A stretch of 64,000 nucleotides of DNA, from assembly GCF_950295315.1 (NCBI RefSeq), contig NC_080171.1, positions 115,625,064-115,689,063 of the forward strand, in the 5' to 3' direction. The translations under genes were made by a program, and so were the position numbers. Under the pieces are notes generated by a model. That model saw only the letters and a list, made by a program, of their open reading frames with translations. It did not search any database and was not told the origin of the DNA. This DNA is from Erinaceus europaeus. Its lineage: Eukaryota > Chordata > Mammalia > Eulipotyphla > Erinaceidae. Positions 11,414 to 22,337 of this stretch are shown piece by piece. Every line of letters begins with the position of its first letter. The stretch's first letter is position 1.

Positions 11414-11816
11414 CTCACCACATCCAACATCAAAGTCCCTGTCCCCCCACTCTGGCCCTTCCCTCTAATGACCGCAATAGTTTTCAGAGTACCTAAGCGG
11501 CAGTTTGGTTATTTATTTTTTGCAAGTTTGCTTGCTTTAGTTATCTATACTCCACATCTTGAGTGAAATTAACCAGTAGTTTCTTTCCCTCTCCTCACCT
11601 AATGTAACGACCTCCCATCCCATCAGTTAGGGTGTTCTTATTACACAATCTCACATTGTTTTGGAAAGCTCTACGGTAGGGAAACTGACTTAAATTTCTC
11701 CTCCCAGAATTTAACCATAGATCCACTGCCATCCTTTGATGAATTAGCAGTTCTCAATGATGTCTTCTAAAACAAATGTGCTACTATCGGCTTTCAAAAA
11801 GTATGGGTTCACCCAT

Positions 11817-12086
11817 AGAGAGGAGGAAAACTGGAGAGGCATTTGGATGTAGTAATAGGGTCATGAATGGCTTGAAGGGGAAGAGAGGACTGGACCTGGA
11901 AGAAAAAGGAGGGCAATTATGTACAAATCTAGACAGGTAGTTGTAGAGATGATAGCTAACCCAGAAAACTGCAGTGTTTTACAATGGAGGGATCGGGGGA
12001 TTCAGAACTCTGACGGTGGGAACGATGTGGAATTATACCCCTGTTGACATGTAATTCTGTAAATCAACATTGAATCACCAATAATA
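11817..12086 (+). mobile_element. Retro-B retroposon, 5'-truncated
   Basis: It matches the 3' 270 bases of the Retro-B at 59095-60030: a gtagtaatagggt motif, ggcaattatgtacaaat, gtagagatgatagctaaccc, ggggattcagaactctg, a gtgtggaattatacccctgttg end and an aataataaa tail. Confidence 0.78.
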
Positions 12087-12651
12087 AAAAAAAGTGTGGG
12101 TTCAGGTTGCATGTGGGTCACAATACAGGCATGATCTAGAAGGAAGTAATATGCTGAGGGCATGAGTATTGTGAAGAGGTGACTCTGGGCTGCTCAGAGC
12201 CCTGGGAACTGTCACACCTTTAAGATCACAATCACCTCACACAGGGTCTCAGCAAACCAGTTAGTAGCACAAAGAGGAGAAAAGCACCTCAACTCAATTT
12301 CAGTTGTTCTTTCTTTGTGGTCATTAGTGGCTAAGAAAAGAAGGTCACCACTTTCTAAGAAGTAGCTCTCTTTCAAATACCTCAAGATTATTCTAAATCA
12401 ACTCTCATCCTTCTCCATACGGAGTGAAAGAACCTTAGTTTACTTAACAACTATCTCTGGTGGTCCTTCTCACAAGAACAACTTATAAATTCCATGGGAA
12501 TTCTGTTTATCTACCAAGCTATTCAACATTATTATTTTTTTTAACATTTAATGAAATGACTCAATGGGTCTAAGAGAAATGTGTGAACCATTCAAGTACC
12601 TAAGGAGAGCAGTGCAGCTGAGGGCCATGGAGAGTGGGTGGATCTCTTGTA

Positions 12652-12805
12652 AGGCACAGAGTGGTTCAGAAGGTAGAGTACATTATTTACATGGGGGGGG
12701 GGGCGGGCGGGCGAGATTTCAAATCTAATCCCTGGCACCAAATATACCAAAGTTGTGCTCTGATATTGCACTCTCTTGTTCTCAAAAAAATCAGAAATCT
12801 TAAAA
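12652..12805 (+). mobile_element. Old tRNA-derived SINE with G-rich insert
   Basis: A tRNA-like head (gtggttcagaaggtagagta), a weak B box (gatttcaaatctaatccc) and a tgctctgata end relic. A run of ten or more G followed by cgggcgggcg (12692-12711) lies between the A-box and B-box regions. Confidence 0.45.
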
Positions 12806-12934
12806 ACGATATTACGTGTTTATTTCATGAAAGAGGCCATATCACCAGCACATGTGGTACCAGAGATTAAACCCCAAGACCTTTTTCCATGTACTTACTA
12901 TTCGATAATTTCCCTGACTACCAAAATACATTTT

Positions 12935-13515
12935 TAGAGATGATATACACATTAAGTATATGTCCCATCACTTCTTTATCCAGCCAGCTGTTGATGGGCA
13001 TTTAGGTTTCTTCCAACTTTTGACTACTGTGAATGGTACAGTTATGAACATCAGAGTGCACATGTCCCTTCAAATTAGTGTTTTCATGTCCTTTGGATAT
13101 ATACCTGAGAGTAGTGTTACCAGATCATGGACTACTGCTCTGCAGTTAAACAAGATAACAGTGTGTCCTTTGGGACAAAATAGACAGGACTGGAGGTGAT
13201 TATGCTTAGTGATGTAAATAAGGAGGTGAAAAACAACTACTAGATGCTATTGTTCATATGCACAATACAGAGAATTGAAACACATGAACTTGGTAGGAAG
13301 AGAAGGAGGAGGAAGAGCAGAAGGAGGAAGAAGAGGAGGAGAAGGAAGAGGAGGAGGAGAAAGAAGTAGTCAAACTGTCTCCAAAACTTTGTGAGAACTA
13401 CAATAGTTATTTTTGGGTGAAGGACACAGAAATTTGGGGGTGGTGTGGTGTGAAACTATATCCTGTAATCTTACCCTCTTATAAACAATTATTGAATCAC
13501 TAACAAAGGTTTTAT
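12935..13515 (+). mobile_element. L1 3' segment with 5' inversion
   Basis: Bases 12957-13125 are L1 ORF2 in reverse (ctgttgatgggcatttaggt, then a ttgactactgtgaatggtac stretch). From about 13127 the sequence continues as forward L1 (ggactactgctctgcag, tttgggacaaaatagacagg, gattatgcttagtgatgtaa) to a 3' UTR of the gtggtgtgaaactatatcc type. An inverted 5' part joined to a forward 3' part is the twin-priming pattern of L1 insertion. A purine tract (13299-13370) interrupts the 3' UTR. Confidence 0.75.
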
Positions 13516-13526
13516 TAAGTTTAAAA

Positions 13527-13660
13527 AGAGGGCAGGGACAAATAGCATAATAGTTATGCAAAGAGACTCCTATGCCTGGGGCTCCAAAGTCCCAGGTTCA
13601 ATTCCCTGTACCACCATAAGCCAGAGCTGAGCAGTGCTCTGGTAAAACAAAACAAAGCAA
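13527..13660 (+). mobile_element. SINE-3
   Basis: Clear SINE-3: caaatagcataatagttatgc, actcctatgcctgggg, a ggttcaattccc B box, gagctgagcagtgctctgg and an A-rich tail. It lies at the 3' end of the inverted L1. Confidence 0.9.
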
Positions 13661-13967
13661 AACACATGGAAATAATAATTTTTTTAAAAAAAGGAAATAT
13701 AGCAGCACTAACATGTCAGTGATGCTGACCACCTAAGTTAATAAATAATTGCCTATCCTTCTTGTGGGGACAGGGAAAGACACACACAGTGATAACCCAA
13801 GCAGGATGTTTTCCAAGTCACCTGAGAATGTAGCAGTGAACTCTGTACTGTGATGAAATCTGTTACTATTAGGACATTTCAATGAGACCTGGTTGACTAA
13901 GCATAGAAGGGTTTCCATTCTTTCTGCTCAGTGGCATTGAGGGATTTTTTTTTTAAATAACCAGAGT

Positions 13968-14235
13968 CTTATGCAAACTGCTACAGCCCCTTTGGAAGAC
14001 TGTATGGAAAGTCCTTAAACAAATAAAAATGAAATTACCTTATAATCCAACAATACACTCTTTGGCATTTGTCCAAAATAAAAACCCTGTGGTGAGGGGG
14101 AGGGTGGACATGCGGTTTACTGGGCTGGCGGGGGGGGGGGGGATGGGACACAATCTTTTGGTAGTGGGAATGGTGTTTATGTACACACCTATTAAATTAT
14201 AGTCACATAAATCATTATTTAATTAATATGAGAGG
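13968..14235 (+). mobile_element. L1 ORF2/3' UTR fragment
   Basis: The first part matches the L1 segment cactgtggaagacagtatgg in diverged form (cccctttggaagactgtatg) and aatccaacaatacactctttgg. The later part is a 3' UTR with a G-run near 14130-14143 and an ggtagtgggaatggtg end. Frames are broken. Confidence 0.6.
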
Positions 14236-14759
14236 GGGAAAAATTGATTGTATGTCTAACAACGGGACTTTTCAAAGTTAACCCAATTACCAAATAATGT
14301 GATGATAACGGTAACTCTATCCATTATCTTCTTGAACCCTAAGACAGCAGGAACCTCACATTTCCACTATAGAGCCTAAACTTCCCCCAGTCCTGGGACC
14401 CTAGGGTAAGGCCCACTTTCCCGCATGCTTCTCCCAATTCTTATCAAATAATATTGCATCCGCTGATCGCAACCAATGCAACGAGTGCCACCCCAGTATG
14501 CTTCACTTCAGACTGTGTCCAGAGACTTCAGGTATGGAACGACAACCCTTCAGCTTCATCACTTGGGTGAGACCTTTCCTTTCATAGTATTCTCTAATTC
14601 CATTCCAGGTGGTTTGCTTGCTAACAAAGTCCCAAAACCCAGATATACACCAGGTTCCAGGAGATAGAGCGTATGTTAACAGGTATCCATAAACTAGGGC
14701 AAATATATACCTGAAAGCAGAAGTACACTAGAGTTTGCAGTGAGTACCCCCCTCCCCCA

Positions 14760-15203
14760 ACACTTCCTCTCCACTATTCCAACCTTTGGGTCCGTGATTC
14801 TTCAACAATTTGTTTGACTTTGTATGTTAACTCTCTTTTCAGCCACCAGGTTCCAGATGCCATCAGGATGCCGGCCTGGCTTCCCTGGACTGAAGACCCC
14901 ACCAATGAGTCCTGGAGCTCCGCTTCCCCAGAGACCCACCCTACTAGGGAAAGAGAGAGGCAGACTGGGAGTATGGACCAACCAGTCAACGCCCATGTTC
15001 AGTGGAAGCAATTACAGAAGCCAGACCTTCCACCTTCTGCATCCCACAATGACCCTGGGTCCATGCTCCCAGAGGGATGGAGAATGGGAAAGCTATCGGG
15101 GGAGGGGGTGGGATATGGAGATTGGGTGGTGGGAATTGTGTGGAGTTGTACCCCTCCTATCCTATGATTTTGTTAATGTCTCCTCGCTTAAATAAATAAA
15201 TAA
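14760..15203 (+). mobile_element. Retro-A copy retaining intron-like 5' sequence
   Basis: From about 14850 it matches the Retro-A at 57563-57910 (ggttccagatgcc through gttgtacccctcctatcc and aaataaataaat). Upstream it does not have the L1-like start; instead 14805-14849 reads acaatttgtttgac to ctcttttcagccaccag, shared with 34805-34850 of the chimeric L1. That upstream part ends in a pyrimidine tract plus CAG, like a splice acceptor. A 2-base deletion at about 15000 shifts the reading frame relative to the other copies. Confidence 0.78.
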
Positions 15204-15235
15204 AACAAGGGCAACAAAAGGGAAAATAAATAAAT
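15204..15235 (+). repeat. Orphan SINE-1 tail after Retro-A
   Basis: acaagggcaacaaaaggg followed by aaataaataaat directly follows the Retro-A tail, with no SINE-1 body nearby. Confidence 0.75.
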
Positions 15236-15237
15236 AT

Positions 15238-15325
15238 TAAAAAGTTTTTAAAAAGGAAAGGAAAAAGAAAAGGGAAAGGATAAAGAAGGGAGGGAGGGGG
15301 AGGAGGGAGGAAGGAAGGAAACGCA
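15238..15325. repeat. Purine-rich low-complexity tract
   Basis: AAAG, GGGA and GGAA units over about 90 bases, adjoining the A-rich tails to the left; probably grown from them. Confidence 0.85.
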
Positions 15326-15440
15326 GATTCCTGTTCTCCGCTTATAAAGATTCTGAATTAGTCGGCGATGCTTCTGTGCTTTTTACTTTTTAAGTCATTA
15401 AATTTTCTTTATTCTTTCTTTCTTTCTTTCTATCTTCCCT

Positions 15441-15515
15441 TTTTTTTTTTTTTGCCCTTATTGTTTTTCTTTTAATTTCTTTATTGGGGAATTAATGTTT
15501 TACATTCGACAGTAA
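15441..15515 (-). mobile_element. Minimal L1 3' end, reverse strand
   Basis: Only about 50 bases of L1 3' terminus are present (complement of ccccaataaagaaatt and the acagtaa stretch), the same end as 36085-36130. It is a very short truncated insertion. A T-tract and gcccttattg to its left resemble a SINE-1 tail in reverse. Confidence 0.65.
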
Positions 15516-15767
15516 GTTCATTAAATTTTTAATTCAAATATTAAAACAAAACAGAAAAAGACATCTTAATAAAATTTGGGAAATGAAATAAATGAAAAAC
15601 AGATTTAAGGTCATGGAAAAATGCAATAACCTCTTTGCCACTTAGGATATCTAAGACTCCTTTCTATTAGCCTGAAGAATCAGCAAAATCAGTGCATCGT
15701 CCATTCCAGAAGCCAAGGTGTTCAGAGAGTTTTCAGCTGTTTGGCCATAAGAGAGTGAAAGCTGGTT

Positions 15768-16060
15768 CATCTGGTGGAGCACACATGTTGCCATCAGAAG
15801 GAAGTGGGTTCAAATCCTGGGGTCACCACACCCGCGGGAACACCTGCAGGAAGGAAGCTTCACCTACAGTGAAGTAGGGGTGCAGTGTCTCCCCCTCTCT
15901 CTGTCTGTCTGTCTCTCTCTCTGACTCTCTCACTCTTTGTCTCTCTGTCTCTCTCTGTGTGTCACTCACCCACTATTGAGAAGCAAGAAAAGAGCCAAGG
16001 AAACGCCTACCCACAGCAGTAGAGTCTTGTGGGCAGTAACCCTGGGTGGTAGAAGAATAA
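15768..16060 (+). mobile_element. SINE-2 variant, long form
   Basis: Head catctggtggagcacacatg, B box gggttcaaatcc, core cacctgcaggaaggaagc, a tctgtctctctct block, and a 3' end ggcagtaaccctgggtgg analogous to the L end. Confidence 0.7.
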
Positions 16061-16401
16061 AGAAAACTAAAGTCAAATAACAGCAAACCAAAGGGTGGAT
16101 GCCACCTTCTATTCACTGCCTTCTAAAACCACTGCTTTATCTAGCTTGGGCAGTAATAAAGGATCTTTCAGTCCACATCTTAAGTAACTTTTACCAGCTA
16201 CTCGGGCCAAGACCCCTGAGAAGATTAGGTAGAGAAAGCAAGGATGATCCCGCTCCACAAGGATCCATCTCCAGAGAGTGTCAGGTGCATACATTTAGTT
16301 TACCACTAATTCTTCCTGGATATATCAGGAAGCTAAAGCCAGGCCCAATTGTGACAAATAATAACCTAGACTACATGGCTTCCTTAAGAATAGCAGGTTA
16401 G

Positions 16402-16756
16402 GGGGGTTGGGCGGTGGCGCAGTGGGTTAAGCGCAGGTGGCACAAAGTGCAAGGATGGGCGTAAAGATCCTGGTTCGAGCCCCCGGCTCCCCACCTGCAG
16501 GGGAGTCGCTTCACAGGCGGTGAAGCGGGTCTGCATGTGTCTATCTTTCTCTCCCCTTCTCTGTCTTCCCCTCCTCTCTCCATTTCTCTCTGTCCTATCC
16601 AACAACTAATTGCATCAATAAGGGCAATAATAATAACCACAACGAAGCTACAACAAGCGCAACAAAAGGGGGGAAAAAATGGCCTCCAGGAGCGGTGGAT
16701 TCATGGTGCAGGCACCGAGCCCAGCAATAACCCTGGAGGAGGAAAAAAAAAAAAAA
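16402..16756 (+). mobile_element. SINE-1L with perfect 16-base duplication
   Basis: Full-length, with intact A and B boxes and the L end gcaataaccctggagg plus a 16-base A tail. The duplication aagaatagcaggttag lies at 16386-16401 and 16757-16772 with no mismatch. It looks like one of the younger insertions here. Confidence 0.95.
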
Positions 16757-17022
16757 AAGAATAGCAGGTTAGTCAAGGGAACCATCCCTGGTCACACACG
16801 TGAACACATCAGTTCCTTTCCTGTTTTGTTTTTGTTTTTCCTCCCAAGCTGATTCTCCAGCCCACCCATCACCTCTACAACCCATTCTCACTGAGTGCGG
16901 GCACACAGTGCTTCCCAGACTTCCACATGCACAGAGCACCTGGGGATCTTATTAGGACTCAGTGCTGATTTAGCAGAACCGGGCCACACAGAGGCCAATT
17001 AAATTGCCAGTTTCTTTCTTTT

Positions 17023-17378
17023 TCTTTTTCTTCTTTTTTTTTTTTTTGCCTCCAGGGTTATTGCTGGGGCTCAGTACCTGCACTACGAATCCACTGCTCC
17101 TGGCGGCCATTTTTTCCCTTTTGTTGCCCTTGTTGTTTATCATTGTTATTGTTGTTATTGTTGTCACTGCTATCATTGTTGGATAGGACAGACAGAAATC
17201 AAGAGAGATGGGGACGACAGAGAGGAGGAGAGAAAGACAGACACTTGCAGACCTGTTTCACTGCTTGTGAAGCAACCCCCCTGCAGGTAGGGAGCCGGGG
17301 ATGGAACCAGGATCCTCACACCAGTCCCTGTGCTTTGCACCATGTGCACTTAACCTGCTGCGCTACCGCCTGCCCCCC
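17023..17378 (-). mobile_element. SINE-1L, reverse strand
   Basis: T-rich tail, gcctccagggttattgctgg, CAA-tract complement, core and head (tgcgctaccgcctgcc) in order. The B box has changed (gatggaaccaggat). Confidence 0.92.
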
Positions 17379-17700
17379 AGGCATCTATACTTCTATCTCC
17401 CTCTCTACTTCCTACTCCCCTTCCAATGTTCTATAAAATAGAAACAAAAAAGGGGGGAAGAGAGAAAGAAAGAGAGAAAGAAAGAAGGGAGGAAAGGAAG
17501 GAAAGTAGGAAGAAAGAGATGGAGGGAGGGAGGGAGGGAGGAAGGAAGGAAGGAAGGAAAGAAGGAAGGAAGAAAGAAAGAAAGAAAGAAAGGAAGGAGG
17601 GAGGGAGGGAGGGTGGGAGGAAGGAAGGAAGGGCTGCCAGGTGTGGATTTGCATAGCCAGCAATAAGCCTCAGCGATAACCCTAGTGGCAACAAATTAAA
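17379..17700 (+). mobile_element. SINE-2 3' part with expanded GA tract
   Basis: Pyrimidine-block and atcctataaa-like sequence (17384-17440) lead into a purine tract of GAAA, GGGA and GGAA units (17445-17632) and then a ggctgccaggtgtgg to ataaccctagtggc end. This looks like the 3' part of a long-form SINE-2 whose A-rich middle expanded. Confidence 0.5.
17440..17635. repeat. GAAA/GGAA purine microsatellite
   Basis: Nearly 200 bases of almost pure purine on the plus strand in blocks of different unit (GAAA, GGGA, GGAA). Confidence 0.95.
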
Positions 17701-18215
17701 TATAAATAAAATAAAGTAAAGACATTTATGAGTTGAGGGTGTTCAAGAAGTCTACCAAGCATATATGGGGAGGTGCCGTGGACCCCTGTGTCTAACCCTC
17801 CGCAGGAGAAGCAATAGTTGTAATACTAGCTGCCATTCACTTGGACCTTAACTAATGTACCCAGCATGCTCCTCTAACTATTAGGTAGAACTCAAGGATT
17901 TTAGTCATCGAGAGCTATTGCCACAAGGCTAGTTTGAGATCTCCACTGGATGGGCCCTTCTTTATCCTCAGGGGAGAGGAAGTGCAGAGCACCCCAGCAA
18001 ATGATGAGGGCTGGACACAAGTAAATTTGGACCCTGTCAGACTGTGCCTGGCTCAAGTGAAGAGACTGTAGCAAGGGTCCTGCCTGAGCACAGGGGACCC
18101 CCTGTCACTCCCACTCCAAAGTCAGGTCCCTCTGAACGCCTCATGGCTTGAGAAGTCACCATTAGTAAGGCAGAAGCCTTGGGAGTCAAGCAGGGGGAGG
18201 TGACAAGAGCAGGGC

Positions 18216-18568
18216 CTTTTCTTTCTTTTTTCTTTGCCCCCAGGGTTATTGCTGGGGCTCGGTGCCTGCACCACAAATCCACTGCTCCTGGAGGCCATTT
18301 TTTCCCCTTTTGTTGCCCTTATTGTTCCATCATTGTTGTGATTATTATTATTGGTGGTGGTACTGTCGTTGGATAGGACAGAGGGAAATCATGACAGGAG
18401 GGGAAGGCAAAGGGGGAGAGAAAGATAAGACACCTGCAGACCTGCTTCACTACCTGTGAAGCGACTCCCCTGCAGGTGGGGAGCTGGGGGCTCAAACCAG
18501 TATCCTTATGCCAGTCCTTGTGCTTCGCGCCACGTGCGCTTAACCCGCTGGGCTACCGCCGGACTGCC
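18216..18568 (-). mobile_element. SINE-1L, reverse strand
   Basis: Reverse copy with T-rich tail, the L end complement (cagggttattgctggggctc), a CAA-tract complement grown into a ggtggtggtact run, the cacctgcaggg core and the head cgctgggctaccgccgg. Confidence 0.92.
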
Positions 18569-19238
18569 GAGCTGCCGAGCATGGGCTGGACTGATCTATA
18601 CAGTGAACCATGCACTGTGTTACTCGGGGTTCTTTCTATGCCCACGTGACCTTTCTTCTTTCGATGCCCTTGTTCCCTGTCCCTTTCAGAGCTATGTTTC
18701 AGAATTCCTTTCCAGGCACCTCCCAGGTGCCTCTCCTCCCCAGCTGTCTCTCAGAGAGTGGGGAAGAAGAGTTTGGAGGGCACCTGGCCACTTACCAGAG
18801 GTGCTGCGTGTCACAGTCCTGCATGGCAACCTCTGCCCAGAGGGGGAGGTGACATTCCAGGAAAATGTAGATCCTGTAACTGAAACAGCTGAAGCAGGTT
18901 CACTGAAGAAGAGGAGGAGGGCAGGGCTTCCAGCTTGCCAGGCGAGAAGGCTGGAGATGGTCCTAGAGAGCTCGGAGTGTGTGTGTAAATGCACTAGCCA
19001 GTAGCTGTTTTGCTCATTTTCAATACGCTGTGACCATTCTGGGAGGACTGTCCCCAGCATAATCTCCTAAACTGGATGCCACCTTATTACAACTGTAGAT
19101 ACTGAGAAGGCTAAGGAGGGTGCTCAAAGGCTCACAGGGGTCAAGGAGACAGTACATCTTGGAAGGGCACTCCACAGGATACTAAATTGGCAATACTAAG
19201 GCACTGGGGAAAGGTTCAGGGTTTCATGGTGCCCCACA
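18569..19238. other. Single-copy stretch
   Basis: About 0.67 kb, moderately GC-rich, with no recognisable repeat. An open frame runs into it from the SINE but is set by SINE sequence at its start, so no gene is called. Confidence 0.45.
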
Positions 19239-19497
19239 CCCCTTTTCTATCTGAAAAAAAAAAGGTCAGTCCAGAGGAGTAAGATGCACAAGAGCCCAGG
19301 ATGGCAACAGAAAGGTGCCAGCACACGGGAGAGGACCAGACAGGAAGGACCTGCGCAGGAAGACGCCACAGCGAGAAAACCTGCCAGGCCTCCAGACGCA
19401 TCAGATTCTGTGTGCAGCCTCCCGCTAAGCCTCAGTGTTGTTTATTTTCTCCAGCACAGCCCGCAGCACCCCGCGAGCTGCAGGGGACCCTCTTTAT
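19239..19497. repeat. Dispersed duplication, copy 1 of 2
   Basis: A 259-base non-SINE segment, from ccccttttctatctg to accctctttat, recurs at 24011-24268 in the same orientation. By eye the copies differ at three bases (near 19307, 19378 and 19436) and by one A in an A-run. Flanking bases diverge sharply on the right; on the left a catggt motif may extend the match weakly. On the minus strand it shows a T-run followed by cag, like a splice acceptor. Confidence 0.93.
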
Positions 19498-21430
19498 TTC
19501 TAAAAGGGGCTCTGATAGGAACTCAGTATCCAGGAGCAGTATTCTAGTCAGAGGAGAAAGCAGCATCCAACCCAAGTCTGGGAGCTTCCAAGCATGAGCC
19601 CCAACCTCTTTCTAGCCACCCTGACTAACCTGACTGAGCCTCCTGCTCTAGCCACAAAAATTTAAAAGGACTCACAACACCAGAGAAGACTGCCATTTCT
19701 TGCAACGATTCTAACATCTTCCCTTTAAAGAGGCAGGGGGAAAAAAACCCCAAAAAACCTCTTTTATGTAAAAATATTTTCCCTGGATTCCTTGAGGTTC
19801 TTCAACTTCAAAGCCCCCACTCTACAAATGAGAAGCCAAAGGCCCAAAAGGATTAAGTGGCTTCCTGGGATGTTAAGTGAATCAGACAAAGAGCCAGGAT
19901 GCAGATTCAAAAACCCCTGTGTAGCTAGCCATGGCTTTGGGCACCAGCCAGACTAGTAATTCTGTTTCCAAATGTGCAAACCGGCAGTCGGGGGACAAAT
20001 CAACATCAGACAGGGATGCCAAAGCTTCTCCAGGAGTTCCGTTAAAAGAGAAAGATCCTAACTGCTGAGTTCAGCACTCTCCACCAACACACACACACAC
20101 GCACACGCACACGCATGCACACAGGCACACACGCATCAATAAATCTGAGGGAAAACACTTAAGATGGGGAAGGAGGGGTTACTCATCATCAACGACTCCT
20201 TTCCCCCAGAGAATCTTCCTAGCTCTGTAAAGAAAAACACAACCTCTGTGCATTGGTTTGCAAGTGACTTATTTCCTTTAGAGACCAGTGACTTGCAGAA
20301 GATTGTGTGTGGCCTATCACTCAACAAAAACTGAATCCAAAAATGTCAAATGCCTTTTTCAATTTCCTAGTTAGAGAGAGATGGAAAATGGGCTATTATT
20401 TTGTTAAAAATTGATCACCGTGGCAGCCCAAGCCCCTTGCCTCTGCATGGTGTTCAGTTCAGAAAAATGCAAAAGTACATTTGTATGGTATGTTATAATC
20501 TGATCAACTAAGTGTGGAACTGAAGCTTCTATTTAATTGTAGAAGGTTCTCACCTGTGAAAGCATTTGTGGCCTGAAAACCAGCTTCCTGCATACTGCTC
20601 CCCAGACAAGCCTGTGCTCTGCCGCTTAAGCTGTCCTGTCAAGAGGAGACCGCCTGGGCGAGGTCTCAGGTCACTTCCATCTTGGCTGGTCCGAGTCCAT
20701 TGCTCTCCCCCGTTTGGCTTTGGGTAGCATCTGATGCGCACCTGCCCTGCTCCCAGACCTAGAGCAGGCAGTACCCGGGATGGCACCCAGTCCAGCAGTG
20801 TGTGCACTCGGGGCACAGGGGTACGTCAGCCGTCCAGCCAGAGAGTGGGGGCCATGGTGCATGCAGGAGCGGACAGGGCTGTCCCACTGAGACCCGCCTT
20901 TCCACCTCAGAGTGAGGGTCTCCTCAGCCACCTGGCAGTCACCATCTTCCACAGGCGCCAGCTGTTCCAAGGGAGCTCAGTTAGCCTGATCTGCAGCTCT
21001 CTGTGCTTCACTGCTTCCCCTGCTGGAATCAAAAAGAAAAGAGAAGAAAAAAAAAATTACTTTCCTGAAGACCTGCAAAGATTGAGAGAGATATACAGAG
21101 TCCAAGGAGAACATGGAAAACCTGCACAGAGCTGTGCTCGGGGCCTGCACTGTGGGCAGCGGGGAGCTGTGGGAAGAAGTGTCCTGTGGTACTTGAGAAC
21201 TTGTGAGCAGGCAGGAGTACAGCAGTTGAGTCTGGGAAAAGAAAGAGGCACATCCTCCATATTCCAGAACAAGACAGTCTGCACTGCACCAAGGCTTTTA
21301 AGAGCTGCTCCAAAGGTCATGCAACATTCAAATGTCCTTCCTCAGCTCACATCTGTGAACCACTACTAGTTCACAAGCACCTGGAAGAAGAAAGCTATTC
21401 CCCAAAGTGGTTCCCGAGGTACTGGGGGCT
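19498..21430. other. Single-copy stretch with small CA tract
   Basis: About 1.9 kb without recognised SINE or L1, except an imperfect CA array near 20088-20135. It is GC-richer between 20560 and 21000. A 211-codon open frame (20734-21369, plus strand) was examined and not accepted as a gene. Confidence 0.5.
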
Positions 21431-21435
21431 CTTTG

Positions 21436-21766
21436 GGGGCTGGGCACAGCAGGTTAAGCGCACATGGCGCAAAGCACAAGGATCCACATAAGGATCTTGG
21501 TTCAAGCCCTGCTCCCCACCTACGGGGGTAGGGTGGGGTGAGGAGTCGCTTCTCAAGCAGTGAAGCAGGTCTGCAGGTGTCTATCTTTCTCTCCCCCTCT
21601 TTGTCTCCCCTTCCTCTCTCTATTGCTCTCTGCCCTATCCAACAAGGATAAACAACAAGGACAACAAAAGGGAAAAAATTACTTCCAGGAGCAGTGGATA
21701 CACAGTGCAGGCACAGAGCCCCAGCAACAACCCTGGAGGCAAAAAGAGGCAAAAAAAAAAAAAAAG
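21436..21766 (+). mobile_element. SINE-1L
   Basis: Head gggggctgggcacagcaggtt, diverged B box ggttcaagccc, a G-rich insertion in the core (cctacgggggtagggtgggg), pyrimidine block, and the L end acaaccctggaggc with an A tail. Confidence 0.9.
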
Positions 21767-22062
21767 TGACTCTTTAGGAGGGGAACAAAGTTCAGTATTA
21801 ATTTTGTTTAAAGTAAGAGGGGCATAAATTTAAGCTATAAGCTATTCCATAAGGAAAAACATTTTACAAAATACTTTTCAGATATTTTAATGTTGTATTG
21901 TCCAAGAAGCAACAGCAACTATGAGAATTTCAGATGCCCAAAGGACCAGACTTGAAAAACATAATCCTGTTGGAGACAAAGAACCTTTTCCATCCTTATC
22001 AACTTATATTCAACTTTTAGAAATTACAAATGTGAGCTGTGGAGACAGCAAAATGTTTATTC

Positions 22063-22337
22063 TAAGAGTTGGGTGGTAGCACAGTGGGTTAAGCACAAGG
22101 ACCTGTGTAAAAATCCCAGTTCGAGCCCCCGGCTCCCCACCTGCAGGGGAGTCACTTCACAGGCGGTGAAGCAGGTCTGCAGGTGTCTGTCTTTCCCCCT
22201 CTCTGTCTTCCCCTCCTCTCTCCATTTCTCTCTGTCCTATCTAACAATGACGACATCAATAGCAACAACAATAATAACTACAACAACAATAAAAACAATA
22301 AGGGCAACAAAAGGGAAAATAAATAATATGAATTTTA
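22063..22337 (+). mobile_element. SINE-1S with target-site duplication
   Basis: Head gttgggtggtagcacagtgg with part of the head deleted, B box gttcgagccc, tail aagggcaacaaaaggg. A 13-base duplication with one mismatch (aaaatgtttattc / aaaatatttattc) lies at 22050-22062 and 22338-22350. Confidence 0.93.

Noticed and set aside
11300..11640. Possible reverse L1 remnant around the TG array
   Set aside because: Some phrases resemble L1 3' sequence in reverse, but the match was too weak to place boundaries.
16430..16500. tRNA genes in the SINE heads
   Set aside because: A and B boxes are present but no cloverleaf with matching acceptor stem, and each continues into a SINE body with A-rich tail.
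18456..19004. 182-codon open frame
   Set aside because: It starts in the core and tRNA head of a reverse SINE-1L and then runs into single-copy DNA; no domain or splice signal supports it.
20560..21000. CpG island promoter
   Set aside because: GC is raised but CG dinucleotides are sparse by eye; no TATA or other promoter layout was seen.
20734..21369. 211-codon plus-strand open frame in single-copy DNA
   Set aside because: No recognisable domain, low-complexity Lys/Glu stretch from an A-rich run, no upstream promoter or splice evidence, and overlapping open frames on the other strand. It is explained by GC-rich composition.
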